This document shows, in pieces, positions 37,425 through 49,530 of a stretch of 64,000 bases of DNA; positions within the stretch are counted from its first letter, which is position 1; each line of letters opens with the position of its first letter. A program made the position numbers and the translations under genes. The notes under the pieces are model-generated. The model made no database searches. It was given only the letters and a program-made list of their open reading frames with translations, and was not told the DNA's origin. The stretch lies in the NCBI GenBank assembly GCA_024336345.1, contig JANFOG010000003.1, positions 2,610,501 to 2,674,500 of the forward strand. Reading direction: 5' to 3'. The stretch comes from Mariannaea sp. PMI_226. Its lineage: Eukaryota; Ascomycota; Sordariomycetes; Hypocreales; Nectriaceae.

Positions 37425-37580
37425 CCCAACGAATTGCTATCCGATTAGTGTGGTGTGGATTGGGTACAATGAAAAATCAAAGTAAGAGAGGATATTAATT
37501 GTGCTCATTATTGGAAATATCAAGACTCGCTATTTTGATACATATCCCTATACATTTGACTCGTGAAAATTTACCCATCT

Positions 37581-39408
37581 TTATTGATAACTCCTAGCTA
37601 TCAGTTCGGGTTTTCGCTTCTTTAGATCTATAATCATCTGCCCAAACAATCCATTCGCCCAAGCAAACCTGGAGATTAGATTCGTTAGTGAGATAGCCCA
37701 ATGTGATGTAGTGGAGAGGGGTCTACTGCTTACCATGATCTCGTCCATTTCTTTTCATTGTGGCTGTTTACTGTCTCGTGAATCAGACCGAGCCCGCTCG
37801 TCGATCCCAAGAGCTGCCTAATGCCATCGACAATCTCTTCGTCGTCATTACTCGTCATAAGTTGGACGATGAGACCCATTGGCCAAGCCATTCCGGGGCC
37901 GAGATGTGGCCCGCCAGTAGCGTTGAGGATAGGACCACGGGCGTAGTAGGGGTTTGAGGAGCTCAGAATGAACTGGCGAGTGTTGTCGTAGATGTGCTGG
38001 GATGCAGGCTTGTAGCCCATGTGGGGGATACTCAGCAAGGAGGGGAGATTCGCATCGTCCTGTGTCCTAATAGTCAGCAGTGCCCAAGAGTAAGAGCGAC
38101 CAGAGTGCTAGGTGCCGGGGGGTATGATGAGGATGAGGGTACCATAAGATTATAAGAGCCAAAGCCGTCAACCTCGTACGCATACATGTTGCCAAACTTG
38201 GGGTGTGGGATGATGGCATATTCATTGATGGCAATCTCGATGCCAGCCGCCACATCCTCCATCCGAGTTGCAGTCTTGGAATCGAACTTTCGCATGATGG
38301 TGGCGCAAGACATCATGTATCTCGCCAGCATCATGTTGGCGGGGATGAAGTACTGGTAGATGCAGGCATCGTCCGACGGGCGGAAGAAGCTTCGTATAAG
38401 ACCAATGCCTCCCTTGACCGGAGCGCCGCGGCCGTGGTTGGACACCGTCTCGGAGGCGCTGTCCGAGTTTCGAAGCCATGTGTAAGGCGACTTGCGAACT
38501 TGCCCATCGTCGGTGTACGTGCCCTTCTGCATCTCCCTCGTGACATCGAGAATCCTCTTGACGGTGTCGACCCAACCGAACCGGCCAAAGAAGTCGGCAT
38601 CATTGCTCTCCTCGTAGTAGTCCCACGACAGCTGTAGAAAAGCGGCCAGGGAGTCCAATTCGTACTTGCACTCGAATACGACATCGGAGTTGTATCCAGG
38701 GTGGACGGTATCGCGAGGGCCAACAGCTCGCTTGGTCAGCTTCTTCTTGGCTTCGGGGGGTGGGTGAAAGGCATTGCAGTAAGGAGCTTCGCGGATGTAG
38801 CGTCCCTGGAGGTTGATGGTGCCGCGGAAGAGTGCGGCGATGTCGTTGTCGCCATCGTTTGAGGGAGCGGTGCTCGAGATGACCGACTTGTATGATTGAA
38901 GTTGGTTGGCGCTGTCGCGGAGCCACATGGCATCAATGTCGCCGGTAGTGACGAAGGCAAGCTGCAGAAACAAGCATCAGCTACTGTATCTATGGGTAGT
39001 TGCAATATTCATGGGAAACATGAGGGAAAGGAATCATGACGAAAGAATGAGGGCCGCCATCATGACACGTCCCCTTCACGCTAGAAAGTCGCAAAAACAC
39101 ACCTCCTCGTCCGGGTTATCGGCGGCGACACCTGTCCACCGCACGGTGGTGTCTACAGTGTTGGGCCATGTATTCTGGAAGAGCTGATACAGGTCCGGGT
39201 CGCCGATGGCCTCGGGCATCTCATTGTATATGGCATGCTCAACGGCGGGGACGGTGTGGGTGCGGCATTGCTTGCTGGGTCGCTGGTAGGGAAACGCGAA
39301 TCGACCGGTTGAGAAGGGCTCGTGGCGCTGGCGGGCGTACTTCTCGAAGTTGGGACAGTCAGCGGCCGCCGAAGCGGCCAGCAGCAGGATAAAGAAGAAA
39401 TTTGACAT
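37581..39408 (-). CDS. GH125 exo-alpha-1,6-mannosidase (Mug157 family), secretory
   Basis: Four exons on the minus strand: 39408-39103, 38961-38143, 38059-37734 and 37668-37581; 512 aa. Introns are 141, 83 and 65 bp. A signal peptide [16 protein letters not shown] precedes [19 protein letters not shown], so the enzyme enters the secretory pathway. Family landmarks: [87 protein letters not shown] and [12 protein letters not shown], then [14 protein letters not shown]125 enzymes release terminal alpha-1,6-linked mannose from glycans or mannan. The gene is tail to tail with the HECT ligase, with 156 bp between them. The full domain set looks intact. Confidence 0.92.
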
Positions 39409-40889
39409 GGATACTGAGAGAGCGAATTCTCCAGGGCGTTCGAGGGAGCTTTTTTAAGAATTCCCTGAAGCCATTGATGAGAAGAAGAAGAAGGCGTTGC
39501 GAAATCGTGTCACGATATACGGAGGGAGTAGGTAGTTGAGAAAGGGATCCATCAAAGACTGTGTTAGGCGCTGTGCCTCGGACCCAACCTTTGCAATCAC
39601 CGATGGTCTCAAGGATCTGGTGGGATGGATGGCATGCAACAACAAGGACAAAGCTGGCTCCACCAACTAGGCGAGAAATGTATAGATATTATAGAGCACC
39701 AGGATTGAATTGAGATCTTTCAGGCTTGTCTAGAATGTTGTCTTTCGTCGCAATATGTAAATCTTTCAAGTCCCCTACAGAGGAGGCTTATCGCCAAAAA
39801 GGCCCTTTGTTCACCAACCGCCTCATCAGCGACGAACTAGGACTGAAAGGAAAGATTCTCTCTACGCGTAGATAAGCTGCAGTTTTTCAAAGTAATTTAC
39901 TACCAAGTAGTTGGGATTTTGTAATTATTCTGGGCTGAGGGTGAGAGAGGAATATTAGTGTAATTATTACTGAATATCCAGGACTGTTGGAATTATTTGA
40001 CTATAATCGACGGAACGGATGCTTTTTTCTCAGCAAGCTACCTACCTATGTACCTTAAGTAGGCTACGCACATTACCTAGAGTCACAGCGCTTAATCCAG
40101 GAACATCAAATTGTCCACACTTTCCGGCAATGAGTGTATGTACCTGCTAAATACTCTTGGTCGATTTAATATGAGTAATGATCAAATAGTAATATCCCAT
40201 CTCGTAGCAGTATACCCTTCCATGGAGGTGTCAAGTGTTGGGTGTTTTATTGGCCCTACTATGTACCTTGCCTATACCAAGTCCACAGATGATAGACTAT
40301 AACCTTGACGCTGCGTAGCTTGTAATAGAAGGGTTGATAGCCGTAATATTGCCAAAAAAGGATCATGTTCACGGCCGAAACAACCAATCAACCGGTACAA
40401 TCTAGTGCGCGAACGATGCGCAACGGGATTGCGAACAGAAGGCAGAAGGGTGGTGGCGTGTGGGGGGCTCATTCGTTGTGCAACGATGCGATTCAGCTCC
40501 GAAAGAATCCAACCCGAGCTGAGATGTTGCGGGTCGTCAACACCACTAAGCGCCCATGTTTGGCCTGTTGGTCAGGGATAAGTTGACGGCTTGCTGCGCC
40601 ATAGTCACGTGTTGCACTTTCATCACGCAGTAATGTTTCGAAATTCCAAGCCTCTCTCGAATGAGCCTCTCTGAGGCTCTCCTGTGGGCGTGCTGTTGGG
40701 CTGCGAGCAGGGTATTGCTCGTGAACAAAAGAGGCAAAGCAGAGCCGCCTTGAGCGAAAACAAATACAAAAAATGTACGGCTCAGCCCACTCCTTCATGT
40801 GACGCTTTTTTTCTTCCCTTTTTTTTCTTATCAATTACAGTTTTGGATAGCTTCACTACCATCTCTCTAATCAGTCTACGTCAAATAGC
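39409..40889. other. Spacer between GH125 and CorA-like genes
   Basis: Divergent promoters. AT-rich central part (39700-40330). No gene supported; short frames lack domain signal. Confidence 0.5.
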
Positions 40890-42603
40890 ATGGCTAAACA
40901 ACAGCTTCCTGAACGACGGCCTCGCGTTGTGGGTGCTTTTTCGGACAAGAGCCCCCCCACCATCACCTCGACACAGCTTCGCAACGTCAGTGTTTCCTCT
41001 GTCAAATCTCTATCGGAAGTATATTCTAAAGCTATAGTTCCAGCCAAGTTACAAAGTGCCTGACGGGTGTTATATGTAAGCAAGCAAGCAAACCGCCTCC
41101 ACTGTGGGAGGCTCGCACAGCTAACATATGCATCTCATCCACTCTAGTTTCTGTGCTCAAGAGGATTTCCCATGGCACGCAGAGTCTAAGAAATATACAG
41201 AGGCTCAGTTAGAGGAAGCAAGGAGAGATATCCTTAGCCATTTCGAAATGCCCGAGTTGCTCAGCACCAAGACCTGCGTCATCCATAATGGCTACTTCGG
41301 CTGCCGGCCATCGTACAAAAATGGGAAGTTGATCAAGTATAGTACGACTCACAGACAAGCCTTTCCTAGAAAACTCTACTCGAGATTATCTTGCTAAGAG
41401 TGTTACTGGCAGATACTTGGTTTCGCATCCTAGCCAAGAAAATTTGGAAAAGGCACGAGACAAGCAACAACAGTAAAGACTACATATGGTACGAGATGGG
41501 TGTTTATACCCGCTGGCGAAAGGGCCATCATCCTACCGTCTTGTGCGTCGGTATGCCCCCCGAGATGCCCCAGAAGCTCCAGGCGGCACTGGGAGCGAAT
41601 CCCCCAATAGAGGGAGACCCATTCGCTCTGCACATCCCCCTTCTGGAGCAGATTGTAAAATTACAAGACGATTGCGTGTGGCGGCTTAGGGACCCCATCC
41701 GTGAGATCGAACAGGTATCAATATCCCCCTTGCTAAATTCTGGTCAAGCGACATCTTTGCTGACTTCTTACCGCTCAGCAAAGGAAAGATAAAGGTGTTG
41801 TCGTGGGTTTCAAGGAAATGCATGAGATTTCTAGGCACGCAATACACATCTCCGAAGTTCTGGAGGTAACCGTCAACACATTTGAGGGCTTGCTGAGGCA
41901 GGGAAAGACTGTCTACGGGATGAAAAAGCGGGAAACCCCCGATGATGAAACATACTGCGAACAGGCTCTGGAGAACCTTAGTTTTCAGGCGCAGATGATC
42001 AAGAGCCTCAAGCTGCGGAATGATTCCAACAACGAGAGGCTCAAGAGCGAAATCCAAGTGGTAAGAAAAACCCATACCCAGCTGCGTTCTCCTTCTTTCC
42101 CGTAGTCCGAGCCGAGATGCTGACGAGTCCTATGAAAAAACAAACTAGGCCTACAACACAATCGCCCAACAAGACAATACAGTCATGAAATCTATCGCTC
42201 TGTTGACCATGGTGTTCCTCCCAGCAACCTTTGTCTCGGTTCGTATACAGCATCACTCAGTCCTCTAACCAACTACCACCAGCTTCATTCTCACATTTAT
42301 CTTTAGGCATTCTTCAGCACTACCTTCTTCAACTTCGGCGACGATGGAAAGTGGAAAGTCTCTAAAAGTATCTGGATCTATGTTGTAGTCACCATTCCAG
42401 TTACAGTTGTGTCTGTACGACTTTGGCAGCTTTGGTTATCGGGTTCGCTCCGTCATCATCTCAACAACACCGATGAGGACGAAAAGGGACCAGGCGGGTT
42501 TTGGAAATGGTGGGAGGCTATCAAAGAATGGTTCGAGACGCTCTGGACCTGGCTACAGAATTTGTTTGTTACGAGAAAGCCAAAGCTGTCGTCTCCGGCT
42601 TAA
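40890..42603 (+). CDS. CorA-like membrane protein, seven exons
   Basis: Exons 40890-40985, 41038-41075, 41148-41341, 41413-41714, 41779-42060, 42149-42238 and 42307-42603 join in phase to give 432 aa. Introns are 52-88 bp, mostly with GCTAAC or CTGAC branches. The fourth boundary (41342-41412) could instead be 41337-41394. A soluble N-terminal part (FCAQEDFPWHAESKKYTEAQLEEARRD) and a helical stalk (KSLKLRNDSNNERLKSEIQ) lead into AYNTIAQQDNTVMKSIALLT, MVFLPATFVSAFFSTTFFNFG and a second membrane helix (IYVVVTIPVTVVSV). That is the CorA stalk-TM1-TM2 order, but the GMN loop motif of true Mg2+ channels is absent. Transport is therefore unproven. Fungal CorA-like proteins of this sort are common; their substrates are unknown. 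Confidence 0.82.
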
Positions 42604-42858
42604 GAACAACCTGGTTAATACTCCACCAGGCACGAGGGAGGGATTGTTAGTTGGGTTTCTTGCAAGGCTTTTTTTTTTTGGCAGCTAGGTTTCTTACAAG
42701 GCATATTTTGGGAAGATGTAATTAATTTCTTGCGATAATCTCTATTTTTTTTCTATCCCCCAGGTTGATAGCCTTCCTATTTATCTCGAGTTTGTCCCTT
42801 CCATCTCTATGTGCCCTTAGATGGCCTAAATCAATATTCTCTCTGTCTCTCTCCCTGC

Positions 42859-44007
42859 CTACCATGGGATTTCTATAGCCCCAGCAGCTTCAGTTAACAA
42901 GTCATATCGTGATTTTCCCGCAAGGACACGGTGCCAGTCCGCCTTATCCAGTCCAGGGACGTTGGCCGCGAGGATCTGGCCGACAGTCACCTTGCCATGA
43001 TCCGGATTCTCGTCAAAACCGAAACGTTTGGCGCGGTCTACATATGCCTGAGGTACGGTAGTACCTTGTGACAAGCGTATCCTGGTCTGGTTGGTAGTGG
43101 CATTGTAGATGATGATGGCTCCGTAGTCGGTTGCGCGGCTGACACCGTCGGTCTGGATGAAGTTCTCGATAGATGCGACAATGACTGTACCAATTCCCCA
43201 GTCTTTCAGAACACTTTGTTCCTCTTCGGAGCCCAGTTGAACTAGAGCATTGGATATACGATTGTAAGCACCACGCACACCGGCGTCGTTGTATGGCTGC
43301 TCGCCCACATTTGAGTCCACCGGCACGGTAAGAAGGTGCACCACCACGCCCTTTGGCGCCTGGCACTCAAACAAAGATTTCAAAAGTTGCGTCTTGAATT
43401 TATTCTTCGTGGGGATAACCAGCAACACATCCTCTCCATGCCTTGGAAATGAGTAGTTCGGCAAGCATGGTATTTCCGGATGCTGTGTAGGAGGTGACAC
43501 GATAGTCTCTGTTCCCTGAAGGGATTCAACACTATTTCGTAGATTGTTTGCGACCAAGGAAGTAATTTCCGCCTCATAAGCCGAAGCATTGGCGAGAGCG
43601 CGCTTCCTCGTATCTTCATCAATAGCTTCGCCAGTATGTGCACACACGCCAACTATGGTGAGAGCCGACTGGGTGTCGAGTTCGATGAGCTTTCTGATGG
43701 AGTCGTCTTCCAAATAATGCAGTTTCGGGCCGTCAGCAGATGTGATTTGGGAGTCACTCGGCTCCCTATCTTGCGAGCCCAACATCCAGCAGCCATTTGC
43801 CCCGATTTCCCTCCGCAGTATCTCGACCGAGAGCATGATGAGAAACAAGTCAGAGTTAGGCTGCGGTTTTATCGTAGGCGTGATGATTATGACATCTCCA
43901 ATGTTGAAGACTCCGCGGGGAAGTACAGCAGTCAACACCTTGATGAGCGGCTCGTCTTGGTCAGGCAGCGGCGCGCAATGGGTTTGTGGGAAGGAAACGG
44001 AGCCCAT
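42859..44007 (-). CDS. Intronless protein with a DUF84/NTPase-like C-terminal half
   Basis: A single frame of 382 aa. The C-terminal half resembles the non-canonical purine NTP phosphatase family (YjjX/PF01931): a start like LLVIPTKNKFKTQLLKSLFE, then VDSNVGEQPYNDAGVRGAYNRISNAL (cf. the family's QP..ET..GA.NR..NA), then WGIGTVIVASIENF, and later DHGKVTVGQIL. Such enzymes hydrolyse ITP/XTP to keep damaged purines out of nucleic acid. The N-terminal ~180 residues (GVFNIGDVIIITPTIK, LIMLSVEILRREIG, SALTIVGVCAHTGEAID) match nothing I know. The gene ends 255 bp from the convergent CorA-like gene. The assignment is by motif memory, so moderate. Confidence 0.6.
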   Translation of the reverse strand: MGSVSFPQTHCAPLPDQDEPLIKVLTAVLPRGVFNIGDVIIITPTIKPQPNSDLFLIMLSVEILRREIGANGCWMLGSQDREPSDSQITSADGPKLHYLEDDSIRKLIELDTQSALTIVGVCAHTGEAIDEDTRKRALANASAYEAEITSLVANNLRNSVESLQGTETIVSPPTQHPEIPCLPNYSFPRHGEDVLLVIPTKNKFKTQLLKSLFECQAPKGVVVHLLTVPVDSNVGEQPYNDAGVRGAYNRISNALVQLGSEEEQSVLKDWGIGTVIVASIENFIQTDGVSRATDYGAIIIYNATTNQTRIRLSQGTTVPQAYVDRAKRFGFDENPDHGKVTVGQILAANVPGLDKADWHRVLAGKSRYDLLTEAAGAIEIPW

Positions 44008-47000
44008 AGTGGAAATAAAAATTCGAGTACTGGTATAATATTATGAGTGTTTATGAATGGTGCGTTGAGATACTTGGCCGTATCCTCAGAGCTGGTGCTG
44101 GATACTTGTACACATCATGGCTTCGCTGGGATGTCGAATAATATATCGTAGGTTTGTAAACTAGTCCTCGCAACAAAGCACGGGCTATACTAAGTGCCTT
44201 CAACTGTGTTTGTTTGTTCTGTTGGACGGGCCTCCAAGAACGCGAACGGAAACTAATGAAAGAAGGAAAGTATAGGCTGATTAAGTTTGGCTTTGTTCCC
44301 TAATCTGTGTTCTTGGATGATTCAGCCCGTCCCGGAGACTTTCGAAGTCGTCTATGTTGCCTGGTCACATGGTCTGAGTATCTGTTCTCCGTTTTTGACT
44401 GGATGTGAATTGACGGATGTGAATTGACAGCCATAGGCTGTTTGATGGGCGCACTGGTAAACCTGCCACTAAACACACAGGGCCCCAAAACTCAGCCCCC
44501 AAATCTGGCTACTACTTTGTTAGTGCCGCTACACTAGGTGCCTTGCCTTACCCAATGCACTGTGCAGATTGCCCTCATCGCTTGCCAAGTGTATTAATGA
44601 ATTCATTATTAGGAATCTCTCTATTTTACCTGTTGGCTTTTGATGATGAATGATCATTATGCGGTAATTATGCACACATGACGAATACCCATCGTGACCA
44701 ATGGTTTGGCCGTGTGAATCAGGTACAGTTCAACTTGAGTTGTTCATCGGCAAACGTCCGTTGATGCTTTTGGAGGCCCACTAAAGAAAGTGTGTACAGT
44801 ACGTCGGTCTGGTGGGGCAGAAAACCAGAACAAAAGAGCTCTGTTTACTATGTATGTTCAGCTTTAAGTGGGTTCGTGGTTGTGATTAGGTGGACAGAAG
44901 ATGTGTTACCGCAGAACAATTGCGTTTGATGAATCAATATGTTCAATAATCACTCTGACCATTACTTAGTGGTCACATGGAATTTGTCAAAGAAATCACA
45001 TGACTTCTTTGTACACTATCGTACTGTAGCTTGCTGCTCCCTTCATCACATCGCAAGGCTTGACCATCTCGGTTTCTTTGTGACTCAAGCGTTTTGGGTG
45101 TTTGTACGTTGAGGCAATGCTTGTGTACGGAACACCAACGAAGCGCGAGATACAAGGCGAAATTGAAATTGATTGTTTGTACGAATTCAACCTCAGGACG
45201 AGTGAGACACTGTGGTATGCAAATCATTGCAGGGAAAAGCCTGCGACTTGCCATACGCACCCCCCTCCCTTCCCTTCCCCCTGCTTCTACGAACTGGTGT
45301 GCCATTCTCTCGTACGTTATACATTAAACTCAGGGCAAGTTGATGGATTGCTGTCGATTTCTGCGACTGATTCCGAATTCTCGGTAATGATTCCTTTCCA
45401 TCCAGGCTATGGAATCCTTCGGGACTACTCGGGTCAGAGAAAACATCTACACATGACGAATGAAGAAGGGTTGTGGCCTCCAATATGCAGGCTATGAGAC
45501 TCATGCGTGTCTTGGACGGCTCCCTCCACACTCCCTCCACCAGGCACCAGGCAAGGATATTGTGGAGAAGGCCGAGTGTGGCACGCGATACTGATGGCTG
45601 CTCTAGGGTAGTTATTTTCATTTGGTTTCATTGAAGCCAGCTCTTTGCCATCTTTGCGGTAGGGCCAAGTTCATCTAGCTCAGTATTGATCTATGTTTCT
45701 TTTGTCTTATGCTACTGCGTGGGAGTACTGCCCGCGCGATATTTGTTTATAGCCGAGTGAAGCGACGCGGTTAGACATATTGTCTTTGCTACGTTATATG
45801 GCGGGGAAGGTCTGCTCACGGCAATAACAAAACTGATTACCACACGATTAGAAAACGAGGCAGATTCACATAATCCCATGACGGGTTGAAAAAAGAGGCC
45901 CATAAAAACACACAGCACAATAGGAGACGAAATGTAAAAACCAAAGCCGCAGAGCCTCGCTCATCGCCGATTGCGCTTCTGGGCAAATGGAAACCAAAGG
46001 TGCGGCATAGAGAGCCAGGATGCCGAAGCTCGACGGATATTGGCGAGCTGCGGCCGTGTTCCCTCACTACCAAGTATGTACCCTCACCTTGAATTAGCCA
46101 TTCCCTGCTTCTTAGGCACGAAATGTATATAAGTATGAGCCCAGATCCAAGCACCCCTCTTTCGAAGTTCCTGATATGCAGTGTCGATAGCTGCTGTCAG
46201 GCAGGGCGTTCCTGTCCTGCAAATCCAAGGCATGTACCGAGAGGAAGCGCTCGGCACTAGGCCGAAGCAATGCGAAAGTATCCAGCAATCTGGCGGGTCG
46301 GCAGAGGCTGAGAATGCCGAATATAGAAGACGGCAAAATTCACTCGGACGCCGAAAACTGGAGGACTGGCTCAGTGACGTAACCGGCCTTGCTCAGCAGC
46401 GCAAACTGAACGGTGCTCTGTAGATTTGTCGTTCGCACAACTGGAATAAGAGTCGATAAACAAAACTAGCTTGTCAAAGGGCACTCCGGTCCGCGCTGTT
46501 GGTGCAAGCAGACACACATTATTAGCTGATACATGGTCTTCTCCCTCCAATGAGGGACGTTTGTTGTCAAGCAACTCAATACGGACATACTCATCCATCA
46601 TGCGCTCCGTATGCAGTACAGACACATACCTACCTTCTATATCCAACATGGTCAACGCCTGTTCTAACCGAGCGTAAACCCAGTGCCAACGAGCAGCTCT
46701 GCCGGCCTGGTGCCGCACAACCCCCCGGCCAGAGCTGCTTTGACCCTGTTCCTCGGTAACTGCGCTACCGTATTATTACCTATCCTCATCCCCCCCCCTC
46801 ACCCAAAGCCACTCACTTTGGGGAAAAGTGATTACCGTTTGCCTCGTTACCGTTCGGCTATGAAGACCCGAGCGCCGACAAACCCAGAAGGGGGGTGCTC
46901 CATAATAAAGAAACCTTCACAAGCCAAATCCAAGTTTGAATTTTTTTCCGGGAAAACCCCAGACGCAGCTATAAGCCGGTCCATCCGTATCGCACACGGT

Positions 47001-47534
47001 AATTAACTCTTATAGATGCAAAGTACAATGTCTTGGTACTCCGAAGGGACACAGAGAGAGTTCCTCGTAACCCGTGCTGATTCGTTGCATCCTATCAACA
47101 ATAACTGTAACTGCCAGAATCTATGGCATACTACGTAGTCCAAGGTTGTGCCAGTTTCCCCTCCATACTCCAAATTTAAGCCCGTCTCTGGCACCTTAGG
47201 CTAGGTATTCCACATCCCATCTGCTTTTGATGGGCCAATTGCTGGCCAGATAATTGTCAAAAGCATCCAGCTCCGTGTGGTCCCCCAAACTCCCCCACTA
47301 AAAACCCGGCCACCGGCTTTGGAGCTTTTTCGCCATTTACGGCTCCTCCAACGGAACCAGCTTTTTTTTATTTAGGTTTGACCTCTCTAGCTCTTGGATC
47401 TCTACCTTCTTTTCTCTCGCCGCTCCCTCTGTTCCGCCTTTTCTCTCCCCTCTCCCCCAAGAGCCCAAAGGGATTTCTCGAGGTCTTTGCATTCTAAGAT
47501 TCCTCCCTCCCCTTCATCATCTTCAATTCCTATC
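44008..47534. other. 3.5-kb spacer upstream of ETF-QO
   Basis: No supported gene; the longest frame (45102-45497) has no domain signal. A 14-bp tandem duplication lies at 44401-44428. The last 200 bp before the ETF-QO ATG are C/T-rich with a poly-T (47366-47374), probably the core promoter and leader. Confidence 0.5.
44401..44428 (+). repeat. 14-bp perfect tandem duplication
   Basis: GGATGTGAATTGAC twice head to tail in the upstream region of the intronless DUF84-like gene. Confidence 0.85.
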
Positions 47535-49530
47535 ATGTCCGCTCCCAGACCCGTCTCGTGCTGTGTCCAGCGCGGATCCCGTGCGCTGTCCCGTGCCCAT
47601 TATCGGCCACGGAATAGCTTCTGCCCCTCCCCCTCCACCTCCGCATCCGCCTCCACATCCGCCGCTGCTTCGAGGGTTGCCTCAAGACGCTACCGACTTG
47701 TTCAGCCAGTGACGAGGGTACCCTTTATTGTTGGCGCCAGATCCTTCAGCAACACCGCCCGCAGACGCTCCGATGACGACGAGTCTTTCGACCCCAAGGA
47801 TATTGAGCGCGAGGCCGACGAGGTCGATGTCTGCATTGTTGGCGCTGGTCCCGCTGGACTAAGCGCTGCCATCCGTCTAAAGCAGCTTGCCAACGAGGCC
47901 GGCAACGAGGATTTCCGAGTTTTGGTTCTCGAAAAAGCCGGTGATCTCGGCGCCCACATCCTCTCAGGTGCCGTAATTCAACCCACATCCATCAACGAGC
48001 TCATTCCAGACTGGCTTGATGAGGAGAACCCCAACCGCTTCGAGCACGCAACTCCCGCCGGCATCGATCGCATGCGCTTCCTCACCAAGACGGCCGCCAT
48101 TCCCATTCCCGCACCCCCGCAGATGAGCAACCACGGAAACTACATTGTTAGCTTGAACCAATTCGTCAAATGGCTTGGCGAGCGGGCGGAAGAAGTTGGA
48201 GTTGAGATATATCCAGGCTTCGCAGCTTCCGAGGTCGTCTACGATACCGACGGTTCAGTCAAGGGCGTGGCCACCAACGATCTGGGCATTGGCCGTGATG
48301 GGAAACCCAAGGAGACTTTTGAGCGCGGCATGGAGTTCCACGCCAGAGTTACCATGTTTGGTGAGGGCTGCCATGGGAGCCTAAGCAAGCAAGTCATCAA
48401 GAAGTTTGATCTGCGCTCAGACAGCCAACATCAGACCTACGGCCTGGGTATCAAGGAGGTGTGGGAGGTTGACCCAGCGAAGTTCCAGAAGGGTCTGATC
48501 GTGCACTCAATGGGCTATCCATTACCCAAGGATGTGTACGGTGGTTCTTTCATGTACCATTTTGGCGACAATCTCGTCAGTCTAGGCCTGGTTGTTTCTC
48601 TCGACTACCAGAATCCCTGGCTCTCTCCATACCAGGAGTTCCAGAAGCTCAAGCTGCACCCTCTGTTCAAGAATGTCCTTGAAGGTGGCAAGTGCATCTC
48701 ATACGGCGCCAGATCTCTCATTGAGGGTGGCTTCCAGTCCATTCCCAAGGTTGCCTTCCCTGGTGGCGCCCTCATCGGTGATTCGGCAGGCTTTGTCAAC
48801 GTGCCCAAGGTCAAGGGAACCCACAATGCCATGAAATCCGGCATGCTCGCCGCCGAGGCCACATGGACTGCACTGAATGAGAAGCCCGAAGGCAGCATCT
48901 TCCTCTACGACTACGAGGACAAGCTGCGCAAGTCGCCAATCTGGAAGGAGCTCCGCGAGGTGCGCAACATGCGACCCTCGTTCCACACACCCTTGGGTCT
49001 CTACGGCGGTGTCATGTACTCTGGCCTCGAAGCCTACATTCTCAAGGGCCGCGTGCCCTGGACGCTCAAGCACAAGACCCCCGATCACACCGCCACGCTC
49101 CCTGCCGACAAGTTCCCCAAAATCGAGTACGAAAAGCCCGACGGCAAGATTACCTTCGATCTTCTGACGAGCGTCTCCCGTACCGGCACAAACCACGAGG
49201 AGGACCAGCCAGTGCACTTGCAGGTCGCCGACTGGGATACTCATACCGAAGAGACCTATCCGAAGTACAAGGGCTTGGAGAACCGTTTCTGCCCGGCTGG
49301 TGTATATGAATACGTCGAGGACGAGTCCAAGCCGCATGGCGTGCGGTTCCAAATTAACGCCCAGAAGTAAGTCCTCAAGTTTTTCCCCCAGAGAGATTCT
49401 GATGATGCTAACATAATGTCCCCTTTGTAGCTGCATTCACTGCAAGACATGCGACATCAAGGCGCCACACCAGGATATCAACTGGCAAGTTCCTCAGGGA
49501 GGAGAAGGCCCCAAGTACTACATGACCTAG
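47535..49530 (+). CDS. Electron transfer flavoprotein-ubiquinone oxidoreductase
   Basis: Exon 1 47535-49366, intron 49367-49430 (GTAAGT, GCTAAC, TAG), exon 2 49431-49530; 643 aa. It passes electrons from ETF (fed by acyl-CoA and other dehydrogenases) to ubiquinone in the mitochondrial inner membrane. A long Ser/Arg-rich presequence (about 1-85) leads to the FAD site [18 protein letters not shown]. Typical blocks follow: [27 protein letters not shown] and [26 protein letters not shown]. Four cysteines for the 4Fe-4S cluster are present: C586 (FCPAGVYEY) and C612, C615, C618 (NCIHCKTC). The intron splits this cluster from its last three ligands. The frame is open above the ATG to 47394 but has no earlier ATG. 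Confidence 0.96.
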
